NCBI GenBank assembly: GCA_024449915.1
Contig: JAMZAV010000004.1
Span: 992,001-1,056,000, forward strand
Reading direction: 5' to 3'
DNA length: 64,000 bases
DNA from: Sweltsa coloradensis
Lineage: Eukaryota > Arthropoda > Insecta > Plecoptera > Chloroperlidae
The translations under genes were made by a program, and so were the position numbers. Below, piece after piece: positions 21,501-34,048 of the stretch (position 1 is its first letter; each line of letters opens with the position of its first letter). A model generated the notes under the pieces. That model made no database searches and had not been told where the DNA came from. It saw only the letters and a list, made by a program, of their open reading frames with translations.

Positions 21501-24500
21501 TAACAAAGAAAAAGGGTATACCAGTTACTACTTACTAGGCTAGGCTAATTGTTTATCCGCAACAACCATTTTGACAATAAACCCTTGTAAATTCAAACTC
21601 GGTTACGCTAATCCAAATTTAGGTTTAATTCAAACAAGTGATGGAATTCCCAGAAGTTTAGAGGGTTCAATATGAAATTTCTTTAAATTTGAATTTTGAA
21701 AATTCCAATGGTGATTTTTAGGGTCCTTTGGAATTTGAGTGAAAGAGGGACAAGAAAGTGAGATTGATTCAGCAATTCATTTTACGTAAATAATAGAAAA
21801 GTTTTGGAGTCGGAGTCAAGGTTGAATTTAGTTGTTTCTGGATTTTAAATCATATTCATATTTAGGGCATAATCCATTTTATCTTTGACACTCTTAAAAA
21901 GGCAGATATAAGTCATACTCGTCAAAATATCTGGATCGGTTAAGATGTCTGTCTCAAATTCATAATTTGATTAAGAGTTTCCACTAAAATAGCAGACGTA
22001 AAATTGTAAATGCATACCACTATAGGATATGTAACTTTGAAAATAATATTTGATGGTGGGTCAAATAAAAATAAAATCTTGTTTGTAATCCATCCAATGA
22101 CAGGAAGACAGAAAGTGTTGTGACTCCCCCACTAAAACAGTGTGGAAACAAGTACTGGTACCTACCATTTACCATAGATTTGATGCATCCAAATAACCCA
22201 AGTTGAATCAATTTAAAAGTAGGAAAGTATTGAAAATGAGTTGCACTTTAGGAATAGGCCTACTAATTAGTAAGAGTGGGATAAATAAACCCAACGATAA
22301 TTGCACATTTTTCTCAAATACATCTTGATATTTGTTACAAAAGAATTTATAATCTTCACGATGGTCGAGAAATTGTATAAAACAAATCCGTTAAAATAGG
22401 CAAACCTATTTGCACCATTTATTTTCAAGTTTTGAACTTCATGGAAACTTTTTTTAGTTAGTTAGTTAATGGGGTTTTAGGGCACACAACAGTAAAGTTA
22501 TCAGTGCCCACATTGTTGAATGAAAAAAACTATCAATCAAAATAACTGGCTTTTGAACAAAAGACGATTAACATTGAGAATGTTCACGATAATAGAATAA
22601 CGGTTTTACAAGCAGTAGCTAGGCTGCATAACAGCTGCAAAGAAAGTAGGTCTAAGCACTATGTAATTTATGCTTTGCACAATGAATCTCTTACTTATCT
22701 TACCGAATGGCCAATAGTCTTTGAATGTATTCAATTAGACAGAGTCAATTCTTCATAAATCGTCAATAAATTGGAAACTAAAATAATAATAAATACATAA
22801 ATACATTTTCAAATAATGTTTGGTTTGAAATACATTTTTGAAAGGATTAAACTCAATAAAAATTTTCATAAGCTCAAACGCAAAATACATTTGGGCCTAC
22901 CAAAAAATGTTCTTTACTAGCCGACATAATCAAGACATTTACATCTTTCTATTGGTCCCATTGAATAATACTCTTAAGAATTAGAGCTCAGCAAGATTCC
23001 AGATTTTTTGGACTACACTGTGAAAATGGACTACACGGTGAAAACTGTTTAAAACTGTAACTATTGTATGTTGTTGTCCAAAATAAATTGAAATTGAAAT
23101 AACATTAAAACCTTCCCCATATCATGTTAAACAATACATTAAATTATAGCTTTTACACCATGTTTACATTTGGTGGTTCTGCTTGTTTCCACACTGCTTA
23201 CATAGTAGGTTGTACTTCAATAACAGCAGCTCCAGAATGTGCGTTTTTGTTGTACTACTGGTATACCCAACACCAACTACTGTACACAATTCATAGTTTA
23301 CACTAGGTAACACAACACAGTTCATGAGAATACACTTGTCATTAAGTTACTTGGACTAAATAAGCCATTGTATTAAAAATTATGAAAGTGAGAAAATTCC
23401 ACAATGTATGCTTTGGTACTACTTTTTTAGTGACCGGTAAGTGACTTTTCATAAACAAATTACAGTAGTTTGCTATAAATTCCACAAATGTTAAAACTAA
23501 TAATTCACCTTTAATAGAATCAGCACTTCTTGCATCTAGCTAGGGTTGGTCAACTAATAACAATGGTTAGTTTCCTTAACATTCAAACCCATGAACTAGG
23601 GCCTAACTGTTTGAAACCTGCCTACCTGCCATCCTAGAAAACTGATAAAAGATAAAGAAAGATTTATATTATTTTTATACTGTTGAAGAAGTACAGTATA
23701 AAATTAGGGATGTTAATAATATTTCTATGTAGAGATCTACCTACGTCATAATAATCAATATTTTGACAAAATCTCGATAATCGATGACGATGTCGATAGC
23801 CTAAGTAGGCTAATCAAAATGTAAGTAATTTTTTTTCATAAACAGACAAACAAAAACACTTCATTTTCAAATTGCAATTCTCGCTTTACGAAACAACAAT
23901 TAATGATGGTCACCGAACTTCGGGGCATAGCGGGGGGGGGGGGGGGATCCCTCCGAACTTCTCAGTTCAGTTTTTGGTTTTATTACTTTCATTTTTTATT
24001 GTAACATTGACTTTTGCTCTAAGGCCTAAGTAGTATCAACAATCAATCAACTAATCAATCAACAGGCTATGAATTTTATACATTTGCATGTTGTTTTGAT
24101 GTATGCAATGCAACTTTGTAAAATTGTAAGTATATTATGTAGGTCTACACATTTCATTACCTTGCAATACTAAAAGTGCAAACTTGTGAGGGAATATTAA
24201 TTAGCTTTCGTATTTGGTAGGGCCACATTACAGAATATATTTGGAGACTTAAAAATATTTAGGAATAGTTTGCGTATTTGGAGAGAATACAAATAAGGAA
24301 TATATTGCTGACATTTACTTCTTCACACGTTTGCTGTTTGGTACCTAGAGATACGGTAATATGACCATCACATTTTTAAAAAGATAGTGCAGGAGAGTGT
24401 TTTGCCAAGCTAGTAATATAAGACGGAAAGAGAATAGCTTTGTATAGGCCTAGGCCTACTTTAATGAATTCTAAGCAACAAAAAAAACGTTTTTTTACAG

Positions 24501-24690
24501 TTATGACTGCAATAGGCCTAAGGGTGCAAAATGACAAGGAATAAAAAGGAATATTTTGGGGGTTTATGGAATATTTAAAAATATTTGCCCTCTTTTTATG
24601 GGAATATATATTATATGTACACATTTCAGTATTTTTATGGAATATAAATCCAGTCCCTGCTTATGAATGTGTGGAATTTTTATAGGTACC
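18590..24690. other. Long AT-rich region with no recognised gene
   Basis: All open frames are short and motif-free. Homopolymer runs lie near 19670 (C) and 23931 (G). CAGATTGTAATGTTG at 20826 and its reverse complement at about 20974 form a 15-bp inverted pair. A TAGGGATG-type terminus-like sequence occurs near 23705 without a partner. TAGGCCTA-type motifs are scattered throughout. Confidence 0.45.
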
Positions 24691-24695
24691 GGTAC

Positions 24696-25781
24696 CTACA
24701 AAGTGAGCTTAGCAAGGACATCAATTTACAAACCCAGACACAGGCAGGACACACAAATTTTGCCCAAAAGACAACACTCCTAAAAACGGAGCACTGTCCG
24801 GACCTGCTACACCATCCTCGACAAAAGCTTGCCAGCCTAGATGTCAATAGCCTTCCAAACTCAACCATCAAAATTGACTTCAATCTTCAAGTGGAAGGTA
24901 TGGGCAAGAAGGAGGAAAAAAGCCAGTCTGAGCTGAAAGTGCTCATCGAAGCGCATCTGAAGAAGCACTACCCAATATCCGAATGGGTGCATGTCTTTAC
25001 GGACGGCTCCCGAAACAGCTCTGGGAGGAATACTGGCTTTGGCTTCCATTGCATCTTCTTTGAAGAGGCGCACCCGATGGCACCAGGCTCGAGCATTTTT
25101 GATGCAGAGATAAATGCCATCTCCAGAGCAGCAGAGAAAATCGCAGAAACACCAACCTTTCCACTCAAAAAGACAAAATTTGTCATTATCTCTGACAGCA
25201 AGGCCGCCATCAAGAAGATCTGTCAGATAGAAAAATGTGAAGAAGCCTCCCTGTCTCTTAAAAAGAGTTTAATAAAAAATGTGATGCATGGAAAAGTGCT
25301 TAAAATTTAATGGGTGCCCAGCCACTGCAACATCCTGGGCAACGAGAAGGCTGACGCGCTAGCCAATTTGGGCTCAAAGAAGTCTGCCCCTGACACGGCG
25401 AGTATCTCCTACAACTCTGTCAAAAACCTTGCCAAGGAGGGCCTCAAGACATCCTATGGAAGACTTTAAGAGGCCAAGATGTATCACAAACCATGGCGGG
25501 ACGAGGTCCTCAAAGGGCCAGACAAATCCTGGACAAGAAAGGTGGCAACAGCGCAGTTCCGGCTGGCCACAGGACATGACGTCCTGCAGCACCACCTCAG
25601 TCGATTTCAAATCACAAAGGAACCAGCAACTTGCAAACTATGTACATCGGGTTTTCAGGACAGAGCGCACCTCTTCAGCTGCGCCGCACTTAAATCTGAC
25701 ATTGACGCCCTGCCAAATAACCTGAGCGGGCCAGAGAAGGAAGCACATATTTACTGGATAGCCAGGAAGAAAAATGATTAA
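24696..25781 (+). pseudogene. Broken non-LTR retrotransposon ORF2 end: RNase H plus C-terminal zinc knuckle
   Basis: One reading frame runs through an RNase H domain: FTDGS (25001 area, first Asp), DAEINAI (Glu), ISDSKAA (Asp), WVPSHC and GNEKADALAN (last Asp). A C-terminal CKLC...H...C knuckle follows (about 25640-25685) and the final stop is at 25779-25781. This is the order found in RNase H-bearing non-LTR elements of the I/Jockey-related groups. Two in-frame TAA stops interrupt it at 25308-25310 and 25467-25469. The reverse transcriptase and endonuclease domains are missing, so it is a 5'-truncated dead copy. An A-rich tract (25803-25814) follows the stop at a short distance, as expected for a retroposed 3' end. 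The codon use is less AT-rich than the flanks. The exact 5' truncation point is uncertain. Confidence 0.8.
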
Positions 25782-26443
25782 AAAATCAAGCTTTCGGCAT
25801 AGGAAAAAAAAAAAATAGTAAATAGCTCAGCCCCCCCCCCCCCCAATTGTACAATAGTGTTATAGCTCCTCCAAACTCAGCGTTTTTAAGGCACCTTCAA
25901 AATTTCTTATGTTACCGTAGAGCTGCAGTGTTTTTAGTACAATCAATAAAACGTTTATTGTTTAAATTGATATGGTTTTACAACAATTTAGTATTTAGTC
26001 GAGTGGGCCTACAGTATTCTCCGCAAGTGGCAATGGTATTAGTACTTAGTAAATTGTAATTGAATTGTATACTACCGGTACTGTCATTGACTGCTAAGAG
26101 AATTTAAACAATGTTTGCTGGAAATTTTATTACAGGTCTACTGACAATGTAGTTAGTTTTAAATGTTGACAGTTTTTGTCTAGGGCCAAGACTTGATACT
26201 GTTGATACTACTAAATACAAAAGAATTGTTTAGACCTATAATAATGGCTGAACAACGTGTGATAAAAGTGGTAGCCCTACTATCACCAAAAACGCTCAAT
26301 CAATGTGAGATAAGTGCGCATTTGCGAGCGACCTAGTAGGCCTACAAACAATTGACTTTGTTGAAGGTCTCTTTTATTTTATCACGTATTTAAAAAAATG
26401 CATGCTTAATCATAGGCTTACCGGTACCAATGTCAAAGATTAT
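25782..26443. other. No gene; C-run and AT-rich sequence
   Basis: A C homopolymer lies at about 25831-25844. Nothing else is recognised before the hAT-type element. Confidence 0.4.
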
Positions 26444-26873
26444 TAGAGGTGTGCAAACAGATTTTTACTTTGAATACGAATCAAAAAAAGATAAAGTGTT
26501 CAAATATTTTAACTATTCGAGTTTGAATATTATTATCATTTAGACTATCTGCATTAATAAATTGACCCTTATTGAGATTTCAAATCTAATTCAAGATGCA
26601 AGTGTTGGAACTTTCCGATCGACGTAACACCCTAAACACACTGCAAGTAGCGTTGAGAAATAGTTTCCTGCTAGTGCACATGATTTCTAAATTCTGTCTC
26701 TGTTCTACATTGGTTGAACTACTTGTTCAAAAGGATTTGAATAATTCAGAATTCGAATACAGGTAGTTTGGTTTTGAATCGAGTTTGAACACTTGAAATA
26801 TGTATGTAGGCCTATGTATATGTTTAGGATATAAATATGTTCAAATTTGAATTTTTGAGTTTGCACACCTCTA
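26444..26873. mobile_element. hAT-type MITE with 8-bp target duplication
   Basis: Perfect 15-bp terminal inverted repeats TAGAGGTGTGCAAAC bound 430 bp, and the identical octamer AAGATTAT flanks both sides (26436-26443 and 26874-26881). TAG-type termini with an 8-bp duplication are diagnostic of the hAT superfamily. The interior is AT-rich with repeated GAATNNGAAT-like words and has no transposase. The exact target duplication suggests a comparatively young insertion. Confidence 0.85.
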
Positions 26874-27066
26874 AAGATTATAAATGTTGCCAATAAGCCT
26901 TGGAAATTTCTTATATGCGAGCTGCATATACTTCACTAAGACTGCTATAGCTATATGATCAATAGAGCAACGATGACAACACATAGCCTACACAAACTGG
27001 AAAGTGTGATTTTTGCATTCATTGACACCACAAAAGTAATTACGGCCTAAAGAGCTTTTGAGAGTA

Positions 27067-28248
27067 GGGGAAACATGCTGTACCTTGGACATAGTTGTAC
27101 CTTGGACCATTCAAGATATCTCTGCTATCTTGTGGTAAAAAAAATAACTAAAAATTCTAGTTATCAATTATGCCACTAGGTGTCAGACTATACCAAACTG
27201 GGATGGTGGTAGAAAACCTAACATCATTAAAAAATAATTTGTGTTTTCAACCATTCAAAGTAAATATTTTGCATGTTACTATTTTGCTTTTTAAAGCCTT
27301 GAATGATATTTTACTGCTAAAACACTTTATTCAGTCTGAGAACCATGTTTTGATGTATAATTATACCAATTACATAAAACAGGCAACTTAACCTCAAACT
27401 AAATTAGAGGGAAATCAAAAATTTATGTGCTTGGTTGTACCTTGGATCACCTAACAGTAATGTACCTCGGACCATGTCCAAGGTACATTTAACATGGCAT
27501 TGTCTATACCATGGTAGGCCAATTCGTTTTGTTTCTTTAGATAATGTCACGAAGTAAGAGGGCAAAGTGAGGGTGAAATTAGTGGAGTTGGGGGGGGGGG
27601 GTCGCAAAGTGCCGTGGGGGGAAGCATAAAATATGTTGCCGTTGTCAGCTAGGCCCCCCACGGCGCTTCGCGCCACCCTCCCCCCCAACCCCACTAACCT
27701 ACTAATGCTACTATTCACTTTTTTTTTGGGGGGGGGGCTAGCTGACCACGGCAACGCACTTGATGCTTCCCCCCCAACCCCCTAACCTACTTTCCTTTTT
27801 TTGGGGGGAGGGGGGGTTCCCTACACTGGAGAACTACCCAATTTTTTTCTATAATTCAAAATAGCTGGCCTTAATAATATTTTTGTCAATAGAAATATAA
27901 CTATACACTCCCACTCTTAAAATATGAAGTACTAACAAGAAAGAAAACATTAAGTACCCTAGGCTTAAGGCCTATCCTTCAATTTTCTATGTAATTTATG
28001 TACATAATTCAAGGTACGAATTACATGGTCCAAGGTACATCGCTATGCTGTACCTTGGACCACTTTGCACTAATTATTAAAATGGTTAATTTATAGCAAT
28101 AATTGTAAAGTGCCATATACAATAAAATTAACAAAGTTTGTACAAGGCATGTTCTAGCAAATACAAAAAAAATAAACCAAAATCACCATCTCATTTCTCC
28201 AGAAACCATATAAATGTAAAAAGTGGTCCAAGGTACAGCATGTTCCCC
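27067..28248. mobile_element. pogo-like non-autonomous transposon flanked by TA
   Basis: Ends GGGGAAACATGCTGTACCTT (left) and, reverse-complemented, GGGGAACATGCTGTACCTTG (right) form 23-24-bp terminal inverted repeats with one indel, and TA flanks both sides (27065-27066 and 28249-28250). The words TACCTTGGAC or GTCCAAGGTA recur internally near 27095, 27433, 27478, 28021 and 28051, close to both ends. The same arrangement (GGGGAGATCCTTGTACCTTG ends, TA) is found on the element at 41977, which carries a pogo/Tigger-like transposase relic. No transposase is recognised here. The middle (27590-27800) is dominated by G and C homopolymers. Confidence 0.75.
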
Positions 28249-28343
28249 TACACGAGAATTTCGTCAAGATCGAAGTTATCCGTTTGACCAGTAATGTGGT
28301 AACAAACAAATAAAAATATCTTCTTCTTCTTCTTTTCATATGC

Positions 28344-30599
28344 CAGTGGCGGCTTGAACCCCTGAAAACCCCCGGGGCCAATTTTATAGCATTACACCCA
28401 CCCACCCACGCATGGGCGCCGCAGGAATTTTGGCAGGGGGGCATACATCACTATCTGTACTTTCGTTGGGCAAGCACAGGGGGTTTGGGGGGCGGAGCCC
28501 CCCAACAACCGCGCCGCAGATGAAAATTTTGAAAATCAGGTTTTTAGAAAAAAAGTAGTGGGTTGAATACAATACCAAAATTATGTAATTTGTGTGCAGT
28601 CGATACTCGAAACTAGAAAACCACCAAAAGGATTCTTCAAGGAAACCTTAAAAATAATTTACCCCCTTTTTTTGTCCTTTAGTCAAAAGCTTCAGATTCC
28701 CAACAATGAGTTGGGCGGTTATTAGTTTTTTTGATTACTATTTTTTATTTATATGACTTTACCCCACCTCACATCTTCCTTTTCGCAAGCCTTTTATTGT
28801 GACGATCAAAATTCGCATTATTCTATGGAGTGGTATTCTTTTCAAAACTCAAGACGAACTATTGCAGGTAAAAGACACAATAAGTCTATCTCGTAGAAAA
28901 TTGCCAACCATTAAATTTAACAAACGTTCATCAGTAAAGAAATCGATTGTACAAGTTTAATCATAAATCCAGACATCAAATAAGGGAAAATTAGCACTTC
29001 TGCTGGCTCGTGGCCATGGAGGGGGGGGGGGAGGGCAACTGCCCCTTGCCCTCGCCTGCGGGTGCCCATGCACCCACGTGATGGCGACATATTTTTTGCT
29101 ATAGTGCCCCAAATTAGGTGGCCTAAGACACTTTTTCAGGCGAGCCCTTAAATATGCCGTGGCAAACTAAGCATACCCACCGGCAAGGGCGTCTACAGAA
29201 ATCTTGTCCGGGACGGGCAAAAATCCCAACTTGTACCTTTGCGGAAAAATTAGGGGGATTTGGGGGGCCTGCCCCCCAACAACCGCGCCGCAGGCGAATT
29301 TTTTTTATCGGGTTTTTAGAGTGCATTTGGTGCGTTTTAGAAAAAAGTAGTGGGCTAAATGCAACATCAAAATAATGTAGTTTTTGTGCAGTCGAACTGA
29401 CATTACCAGGATATTTCGGCGACGTGTGTACCCTTCTCAATTTTTAATATTTATATATATAAAAATGAAATGAATATTCTAATTCACAACTAAACTATTC
29501 TTAAATAATATATGCATATAAATAATAGAGTGGAGTTGATGTACATTTATTTTATGTCATCGAAGATAGCAATAGCTGGATAGACTGAAAAGTATTGTCG
29601 GACACTTCTTGGTAAGATATAGCTTTAAAAAAAATGACGGACCAGACCGGCCAGTGGCGTAAAACTTATCTCATAGTTTTGGCTTTGTCCTTGATTTGTT
29701 ATTATAATTAGTAGGTGCCTTACAATTGTTATTTATATTTTTAGGGGTGTTGTAACTTTCTATTTTTAATGTATTTCATTATTTTAATTCATTTTCTTAC
29801 CACAGCGCTAACACAAATCAGTGTATTACACTTTTTCTTGTGTCTACTTCAGCCTACGCCAGATAGGTTCATACATAAACATAGGTGTGGTTTTCTTGTA
29901 TTAATTCCCATTACAGTGACACCCTCTTTCGAATTGCCGCGTGTTTTCTTTTATCCTCTCTCATACTTTGTCTCAATAATTTCTTTCTTTGCCCCCCCCC
30001 CCAACCCCCCCACCCGCAGGCTACTGGAGCGGCCTCTACCTTGCTCCCGTGGGGTGGGCGCTACTGTCCTGGAAGGTCTTGTCCTTGTGCTCGATTGGGG
30101 TTTTTAACAAAAATGTTGGCTCAAGAAACCGAAAAAATAGGACTATCAAATGTTAAAAGCTTGGCCAGGGATCTTGGCCCCCCCCCCCCCCCCCCCCCCC
30201 GCGGACACCCATATCCACCGGGCACCACTGGTAGTAGTGGTTAGAGAAAAAAATATTAGATGCTTGGTGGTACCGCGCGTTTGGGTGACTTTGTTCTTTT
30301 TCAGTTTATTTGGCACGATCTTTTGAGCGCGCATTTTAAAACCATCACAATAATTACATTCCCATCTGACACGAGTATTGGCTTGTTCGGGAAGTTTTCA
30401 TCATATAGGCATGATACTATTTCTTTAATAGCTCATATTTATGCAGCAAACACTCAATGATTAATAGGCCTACTTACTAACGTCCACACAACGACCGTCC
30501 ACCCCCCACCCACCACCCCCATCCACACTGACCTGACCACCCACCCACCTATTTACCGCGGGGCCATGGCCCCGAATTTGTATGGTCAGGCCGCCACTG
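28344..30599. mobile_element. hAT-type element with 8-bp target duplication
   Basis: The left end CAGTGGCGGCTTG and the reverse-complemented right end CAGTGGCGGCCTG are flanked by the identical octamer TCATATGC (28336-28343 and 30600-30607). The element is 2256 bp, but I find no transposase frame. Two diverged direct copies of a 150-180 bp unit (GGGGGGC, short loop, GCCCCCCAACAACCGCGCCG, then AGAAAAAAGTAGTGGG) lie at about 28470-28620 and 29250-29400. Long C runs occur at 29991-30002 and 30179-30200. It may be a non-autonomous derivative with nested repeats. Confidence 0.8.
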
Positions 30600-30607
30600 T
30601 CATATGC

Positions 30608-32499
30608 CCCCAATCAGCCTACTCGGCCATCATTTATTGTCGTGTTATCCAATAGACAGGATTCCCTTTGTACATGTAAAAAATATAAATCACAGCCTAC
30701 AAACTCTAGAGCTTTACCGTAATGAAATTGATGTCTTCACTAAGCTCATCCAAAATTGTACCATATAGGCTATAGCTAATGACTTGCCCCCGTGCCCCCC
30801 GGGTCCTCTGCTAGTGCACAACAGGATGTGTAAGTAAACACAGTCCCATTACTACATGTTTTTGTGTCAGCTTTTAACTATGATCTAAATTATGTAGCCT
30901 ACCTTCTTGTACCCTTTATGTACTTATGTGAAGTCTTTGGATGCTAATAAAAATGAAATGAATGAAAAAAATGACTACCGGTAGGCCTACTCCTCAACTT
31001 GACGATTTGGTAAAATCATTGACCGACCCATCTGTGGTAGATTTTTAAATAGCACTAGAGGATAGATATTATTCGGTACCTAGGCCTTCAGATGCTTCAT
31101 CAGTAAAATATAGGTTTTGTACGATTAAACTACGGTTGTGTGTCAAAATTTCAATTCACATTAGGCCTATTTACATATCTTTAAATGATATTTATTTAGG
31201 CCGAATTTTTTTAAAAAAGTAATGAAACCACATTGCCAATAGGCCTACAAAATTTAGAAGGTACCTAGGCTAATTACAAAATGCTAGCCTAAATGAAATT
31301 AATAATAATGCTTTTGCTTTTACATTAAAATGTACAACACATATTATGTAGCTCATCTCTAAACATGACTGGACAACCTGGCCATAGGCCTAAGGTTGTA
31401 CTAACTCTAAACAAAACATTGCACTCAATAGACCAATAATGTTAAGCACTTAAATTAACTTGTTAGTATTAGGGTGTACTCTCTCATGAACTGCAAAGTA
31501 GACCTAGTGTACAATATGAACAGTGTAAATACATGTTATTCAAACTCATTGACAATGGTATGATCAACACTGAAAACAGGTGTAGGGCCTACCTGTCAAG
31601 TAGCATAGCCGATTGGCCAACTGTGTCACCTACTTGATCAGTAAACTTTACCATGATCCCAGACTAATAAACTAGGTTTAGGCCTACTGGTTTTAAAAGC
31701 TACGGTAGGTAAAATAAAATAATGCCAACTCAATCAAAGTTTGGCATTATTTACAGTGAATCCAAGAAAATTATTATTTTAAGCTTCAGGAAAGGTATTT
31801 GAACTATATTCACGACCAATTTGCACATCTTCTAAATATTCTAAGTAGGCTGCGTTTTTGCTAGCATAATATAAGGATTAAGAATCAATTAATCACCAAC
31901 ATGTAAAAGTACCGGTAGTGCCCCTTGCAACAAAGATTATGATTAACGGTAGTTTTTAATTTACATTTTAATATTGTTCCGGGCCAATAAGATCTTTTTA
32001 TAGAATAGGTGTCAATAGACTTACAAATATATACCAGCTTTAATGTGTCAATCAATAAATAAAGATAGATCCACAATAGTATTTAGAATTTACGATAAGA
32101 CTAATGCTACTCAACAACCTCGATATTGTAATACTAGACTGAACTCAACTAGGCATAGGCCTAGGCCTAATAAAAACAGAATTTCTCTTTAGGCTATTTC
32201 TAGACTTTACACACATAAATAAGACCATCTTTGGTATCCAGCCAATGAATTCCTACACCAGTTTCAGTGTCAACAATCTCATTGAGTTTGAACTCCCCTA
32301 AATTGCTTACTCCATTATCCTATCTATCTACAAGACTCCCTTGAAAATAAAATGTTAATAATTAAGGTGGGAATTATAATGGAGCGAGCAAAGAAGGAGA
32401 CTAAATACGAGAAACTCTGCGCTTGACTTACAAGGACTGCTTCAAGTCAGCTCACATCGCAGACGGTGGAGTCGGAATTCGCTGGCGATGCTGCTGGGT
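30608..32499. other. AT-rich stretch, nothing recognised
   Basis: No gene or bounded repeat is seen; TAGGCCTA-type motifs are frequent. Confidence 0.45.
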
Positions 32500-32507
32500 A
32501 CGCTGCC

Positions 32508-32968
32508 ACAGTTCTTGAGGTAATTTATCAAATGTTTATGTAATGGAATAAAGTTTATGAATAATATGTCTTCAAATAAGGCTACCGGTACCTAGTAAAC
32601 TAAATTAATTGATACATATTTAGATAACACTTCACACTTGATACTATTATGTCAAAGCAAGAACTACCAATTCACTTCACTTTTAACGCAAAATTTAAAT
32701 TCACGGCGTAGTTACTGGATATTTCTGTAAGTCTGAAACAAAAGAGAAATATAAGAATAAGATAAATGCTTATAGCCACAGGCTGGGATTGTTAAATACA
32801 TGTGGCATTGAGGCATAGAGGTATACCATACATGGGCCAAATCAATTTTATAAGAAAAAGAATGTAGGTGGGCCTCCTGTACGTACTTATAACATTGGAG
32901 GCTAGGCCTATGCCACTTTTCTTGAATCTCAATGCCACTGGCAAAATGGAATTGTGTATTAGTTGTGG
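32508..32968 (+). repeat. Direct duplication, unit 1
   Basis: From CTGCCACAGTTCTTGAGGTA to AATGGAATTGTGTATTAGTT this unit matches 33603-34048 with many substitutions and small indels, in the same order and orientation. It contains no recognisable coding sequence. The two units are about 1.09 kb apart, which suggests an old tandem duplication or two insertions of an unknown repeat. Confidence 0.65.
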
Positions 32969-33602
32969 TTAGAGCACGATGGCAGTCCCATGAGTCTGAA
33001 ATATAATAGTAGGCCTACCTAGCCTACTTAGGGTAAAGGTGTGAAAAGTACAAATTTGGCAGTCTTTAAAACAATCATAGTGTATAAGCCTGAACAATGT
33101 TTAATGGATGGGCCAAATAAACTTGCAAGATGTTTTAATAATTTTTAAAGTAACTTTAGACTGTGAAAATTCTTATTGATATTCTATTTTTTATAGTTAG
33201 CAAACAAAGTAAAGTTAAGATGGAAAGAGGAGTCGAGGAACAAAAGCTGGGAGGCCAACGCAAAAAACAAAAGGAAATGTAACATATGCCTACAACAGAT
33301 ATAATAAGTACTAATAAGAATAACCTACATAGGCCCTACAAGGGTAAATCCACGGGACTCACCACAAAGTCTCCTGTAATCAGTAGAGAAGGCGGTTGAC
33401 AAAAGCCGGCGTATCGACTGGCACGAAAAGTCTGATGTTGAAGATCTAATGATGATCAAAACCTACACTGCACAAGGAAGAAAGTACAAACAAGACTAGT
33501 GCCACGCAGGGACATTCAAAGTAAAATATAAACACAATTTGAATTTAGGATATGAGTTCTTCATCTTAGGTGGATCAGAAAATTATTATCAGTCTCTTTC
33601 TG

Positions 33603-34048
33603 CCACAGTTCTTGAGGTACCGGTAATATATTAAATGTTTAAGTAATGGAATAAAGTTTATGAATAATGTCTTTAAATAAGGCTAGTAAAATAAATGAAT
33701 TGAATTTGATGCATATTTAGATAACACAAGAAGAAACTACCAATTGTCTGATTATAAGTATAACTTCACTTTAAACGCAAAATTTAAATCCACGACGTAG
33801 TTACTGGATATTTCTGAAACAAGAGAGAAATGTACAAATAAGATAAATGCTTACAGCCACAGGCTAGGATGGTTAAATAAATGTGACATTGTGGCATAGG
33901 TAACCAATAACCATGCATGGGCTGAATCAATTTTACAAGAAAAGGAATGTAGGTAGGCCTCCTGTACTTATAGCACTGAGAGCTAGGCATGCCACCTATC
34001 TCGAAACTCAATGCCACTGGCCAAATGGAATTATGTATTAGTTGTGAT
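33603..34048 (+). repeat. Direct duplication, unit 2
   Basis: This is the second copy of the 32508-32968 unit. Shared landmarks include AAGTTTATGAATAATGTCTT, GTAGTTACTGGATATTTCTG and CAATGCCACTGG. The sequence between the two units (32969-33602) shows nothing recognisable. Confidence 0.65.
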
